Assembly: GCA_937894185.1 (NCBI GenBank)
Contig: CALCSA010000394.1
Span: 1 to 7,463, forward strand
Source: an uncultured Clostridia bacterium
GTDB taxonomy: Bacteria > Bacillota > Clostridia > Oscillospirales > Ruminococcaceae
Direction of reading: 5' to 3'
DNA: 7,463 bases
Shown here: one piece after another, positions 5,806 to 7,463 of the stretch
Layout: each line of letters begins with the position of its first letter
Numbering within the stretch: the stretch's first letter is position 1
Translations under genes and position numbers: made by a program
Notes under the pieces: generated by a model
Database searches by the model: none
Seen by the model: the letters and a program-made list of their open reading frames with translations, nothing else
What the model was told of the DNA's origin: nothing

Positions 5806-6588
5806 CTACACGCAGATAACCTTGACGCCTTGTTCGCGAAACGCTGCCACCTGTGGATCGCTTTGGGGTGCATCGGTGACCAGAACCGAAATCTTTTCTA
5901 CCGGCACACACTTTTTGTAAGAAACAGCTCCCAGCTTACTACGGTCAACCATGATCACCAGCTCTTTGGCGTTGCGTACAAAGGAGCGCTTGACCAGAAT
6001 CTCATCGGTTTCGGTATCGGTCAAACCCATCTGGGCTTCGACGCACAGATCGGATAAAAACACCTTATCATACACAAAACTGTCGATGACGCTGCAAGTA
6101 AAGGATCCCACACAGGAAAGGGTTTTGCTGCGCAACGCGCCCCCGGCACAGACGATTTCCATACCCTCTCCAATGCCGAGGAGCGATGGGATCAATAGGC
6201 TGTTGGTCACCACCGTAAGCCCCCGTTTGGAGGATAGCAGCCTGCTGAGTTCCAAGGACGAGACGCTGGCATCCAGCCCTACCACCTGCCCCGGTTCAAT
6301 CAGGGATACGGCAGCTCTGGCAATGATCATCTGCTCCCGCCGATTGGCTGTTTTGCGTTTAAGGTGCTCCAGATCCTCCGCCAGGCGGTCCCGCAGACCT
6401 ACGATGCCGCTTCCCAGCCGTTCTACCGCCAAATTTTCTTCCAATCGCTCCACGTCTCTGCGCACTGTCATGGTAGAAACGTTTAGTTGCCCGGCCAACG
6501 CCTCGATGGACATTTGCCCCTTTAGCGCCAGCAGCTCCAGGAGCTGCGCACGTCTTTTTTCTACATTCTGCCTGGAATTTCTGGGCAC
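5806..6588 (-). CDS. DeoR/GlpR family transcriptional repressor
   Basis: The product is 260 residues, the normal family length. The N-terminal DeoR-type helix-turn-helix is at about 11-60, with MSIEALAGQLNVSTMTVRRD (26-45) as the DNA-binding core. The C-terminal sugar-phosphate-sensing domain shows LIEPGQVVGLDASVSSLELS (96-115), VVTNS (126-130), GG (149-150) and DRSKLG (215-220, usual DSSKFG). Such proteins repress sugar or nucleoside catabolic operons until a phosphorylated intermediate binds. The usual GTT in the effector loop is replaced by SVS, which may alter ligand choice. The start is GTG at 6588, set by AAAGGAGG seven bases upstream. The longer frame to 6678 would cross the promoter. 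No catabolic operon adjoins, so targets are unknown; self-control is plausible. Confidence 0.92.
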   Translation of the reverse strand: MPRNSRQNVEKRRAQLLELLALKGQMSIEALAGQLNVSTMTVRRDVERLEENLAVERLGSGIVGLRDRLAEDLEHLKRKTANRREQMIIARAAVSLIEPGQVVGLDASVSSLELSRLLSSKRGLTVVTNSLLIPSLLGIGEGMEIVCAGGALRSKTLSCVGSFTCSVIDSFVYDKVFLSDLCVEAQMGLTDTETDEILVKRSFVRNAKELVIMVDRSKLGAVSYKKCVPVEKISVLVTDAPQSDPQVAAFREQGVKVICV

Positions 6589-6612
6589 TGTTTCCCCTCC
6601 TTTTATGTTTAC

Positions 6613-6633
6613 TGTTTTCGTATTCATTCGAAT
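6613..6633 (-). promoter_or_regulatory. Possible operator at the DeoR promoter
   Basis: ATTCGAAT (6626-6633) is an eight-base palindrome overlapping the end of the -10. TTCG also recurs at 6617-6620 and 6627-6630, ten bases apart (one helical turn). The position suits repression at the transcription start, possibly by the DeoR protein itself. This is inference only. Confidence 0.3.
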
Positions 6634-6659
6634 TATAGCATATTTACGACAAATGTCAA
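6632..6659 (-). promoter_or_regulatory. Near-consensus sigma-A promoter of the DeoR gene
   Basis: The minus strand has TTGACA (complement at 6654-6659), a 16-base spacer and TATAAT (6632-6637), preceded by TGC, which gives an extended -10. Both hexamers match the consensus exactly. The expected transcript start leaves a short leader of about 35 bases before the GTG. Confidence 0.88.
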
Positions 6660-6774
6660 TGTGCAGGAACCAATTCATTTTTAAAATGTAATGGACTTAT
6701 TGCAGCATACAAACTTTCCTGTTTTCGGGAGGATATTCCGGGCGATTACAAGGGGGACATTCTGTTTTGGGCAT

Positions 6775-6802
6775 AAAAAAAGCCGCCTGACGGCGGCTTT
6801 TT
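6775..6802 (-). terminator. Intrinsic terminator of the rplJ-rplL operon
   Basis: GCCGCC (6782-6787), loop TGAC, and GGCGGC (6792-6797) form a tight GC stem extended by A/T pairs. On the minus strand it is followed by seven T residues. It lies about 20 bases after the rplL stop. The right-hand TTTTT would let it also stop rightward transcripts. Confidence 0.94.
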
Positions 6803-6821
6803 GGTAAGACAAAAAGCAAAC

Positions 6822-7202
6822 TTATTTGAGTTCGACCTTTGCGCCGGCTTCTTGCAGCTGCTTCTGCAGAGCTTCGGCGTCATCTTTGCCCAGGCCTTCT
6901 TTAACAGGCTTCGGAGCAGTGTCAACCAGCTCTTTGGCTTCTTTGAGGCCAAGACCGGTGATCTCTTTCACCAGCTTGATCACGCCCATCTTGCTTTGGC
7001 CAGCTTCGACCAGGATGACGTCAAACTCGGACTTCTCATCTTCAGCGGGAGCAGCGGCAGCGGCAGGAGCGGCAGCCATAGCAACAGGAGCAGCGGCGGA
7101 AACGCCGAATTCCTCTTCCAGAGCCTTTACCAGCTCGGAGAGCTCCAGAACAGTCAGAGCCTTTACGTCTTCAATCAATTTAAGAACCTTATCGGATGCC
7201 AT
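6822..7202 (-). CDS. rplL: 50S ribosomal protein L7/L12
   Basis: The product is 126 residues, the normal length. L7/L12 dimers form the flexible ribosomal stalk that recruits and stimulates translation GTPases such as EF-Tu and EF-G. The N-terminal dimerisation region (1-35, VLKLIEDVKALTVLELSELV) binds L10. An Ala/Pro-rich hinge follows at about 37-53. The C-terminal factor-binding domain (about 57-126) has EFDVILVEAGQSKMGVIKLV and the conserved ITGLGLKEAKELVDTAPKPV. The ATG is preceded by GGAGG at nine bases (complement at 7212-7216). It follows rplJ by 51 bases and ends at a strong terminator. A leftward rpoB, which follows in many bacteria, is absent here. Confidence 0.98.
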   Translation of the reverse strand: MASDKVLKLIEDVKALTVLELSELVKALEEEFGVSAAAPVAMAAAPAAAAAPAEDEKSEFDVILVEAGQSKMGVIKLVKEITGLGLKEAKELVDTAPKPVKEGLGKDDAEALQKQLQEAGAKVELK

Positions 7203-7241
7203 AACAGTAAACCTCCATCATCTTGTTTGTTGTAAACGTTA

Positions 7242-7272
7242 AATCCTTTTGGATTACGCGGATTTTTCCGCG
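7242..7272 (-). promoter_or_regulatory. Twin tetraloop hairpins around the rplJ stop codon
   Basis: CGCGGA-TTTT-TCCGCG (7257-7272) is a perfect six-pair stem in the last codons of rplJ. AATCC-TTTT-GGATT (7242-7255) is a perfect five-pair stem overlapping the stop codon (7254-7256). They are separated by a single base. No strong U-tract follows, so they look like processing, mRNA-stability or translation-control elements rather than a terminator. Confidence 0.5.
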
Positions 7273-7463
7273 ATTTGGTTGAGAGCGATAACCAGCCCCC
7301 GGATGTTTGCGTTGAGCACGTTGACGAACCCGGAAATGGGAGCGTTGAGACCCCGGAGAGTCATGGCTACCAGTTCCTCTCTGGACGGCAGCTTGGAAAG
7401 CTGAGAAACTCCGTTGGCGTCCAGCAGATTTCCTTCTACAAAGCCGGCCTTAATGGTAAAGGC
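7254..7463 (-). CDS. rplJ: 50S ribosomal protein L10, C-terminal part
   Basis: The last 69 residues are present, and the N-terminus lies beyond the right edge. The fragment matches the L10 C-terminus: AFTIKAGFVEGNLLD, then LSKLPSREELVAM, then the long terminal helix with RGLVIALNQIAEK, which in L10 carries the L7/L12 dimer binding sites. L10 anchors the stalk to 23S rRNA and, in many bacteria, represses its own operon through the upstream leader, which is not in this window. The stop TAA is 51 bases before the rplL start, fitting a two-gene operon. Confidence 0.97.
   Translation of the reverse strand, partial: AFTIKAGFVEGNLLDANGVSQLSKLPSREELVAMTLRGLNAPISGFVNVLNANIRGLVIALNQIAEKSA

Noticed and set aside
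5734..6057. Plus-strand 107-residue frame
   Set aside because: It mostly lies antisense to the DeoR gene, has no ribosome site and no recognisable domain.
6589..6678. Longer N-terminus for the DeoR regulator (start at 6678)
   Set aside because: The extra codons cross the consensus promoter and lack a ribosome site; GTG 6588 has AAAGGAGG at ideal spacing.
1..7463. CRISPR array, toxin-antitoxin, retron, phage-defence or insertion sequence
   Set aside because: No regularly spaced repeats, transposase, reverse transcriptase, or long terminal inverted repeats were seen on either strand.

Overview
The window looks like chromosome of a Gram-positive, endospore-former-type Clostridia, most likely in or near the Oscillospiraceae/Ruminococcaceae. 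This is an inference. It rests on moderately high GC (high 50s percent by eye), very strong GGAGG ribosome binding sites, frequent GTG/TTG starts, a lipoprotein solute-binding protein, an M14 peptidase of the gamma-D-glutamyl-diamino acid endopeptidase type, and a Firmicutes-like L10/L12 pair. No phage, transposase, CRISPR, tRNA or rRNA is visible. Most of the window is ordinary housekeeping or accessory chromosome, and I do not see a convincing undescribed multi-gene system.

Layout, left to right. A 5'-truncated histidine phosphatase (1-323, +) overlaps ruvX/yqgF (320-736, +) by ATGA. A 208-base spacer (737-944) holds a hairpin and short-ORF/repeat-like sequence. Next is a minus-strand M14 zinc peptidase (945-1853), divergent from a plus-strand Nudix ADP-ribose pyrophosphatase-type gene (2013-2543). 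A plus-strand peptide-type solute-binding lipoprotein follows (about 2707-4278), with a very strong Shine-Dalgarno but no normal start codon at the right distance. A bidirectional terminator (4299-4325) separates it from a convergent minus-strand polytopic membrane protein (4349-5179, TTG start), preceded by a 61-residue membrane peptide gene (5259-5444, -). An AT-rich 361-base gene-free stretch (5445-5805) carries promoter and terminator signals. Then come a DeoR/GlpR-type repressor (5806-6588, -, GTG start) with a near-consensus promoter, an rplL terminator (6775-6802), rplL (6822-7202, -) and the 3' end of rplJ (7254-7463, -).

Functional links are limited. The phosphatase and ruvX look translationally coupled, and rplJ-rplL is the classic ribosomal stalk operon (L10 anchors L7/L12 dimers). 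The substrate-binding protein has no transporter permease or ATPase beside it, and the DeoR regulator has no sugar operon beside it, so both look like orphans. The main points worth a second look are the missing canonical start of the lipoprotein, the paired tetraloop hairpins flanking the rplJ stop codon, the repeat-like spacer at 737-944, and the control region between the 61-residue gene and the membrane protein.
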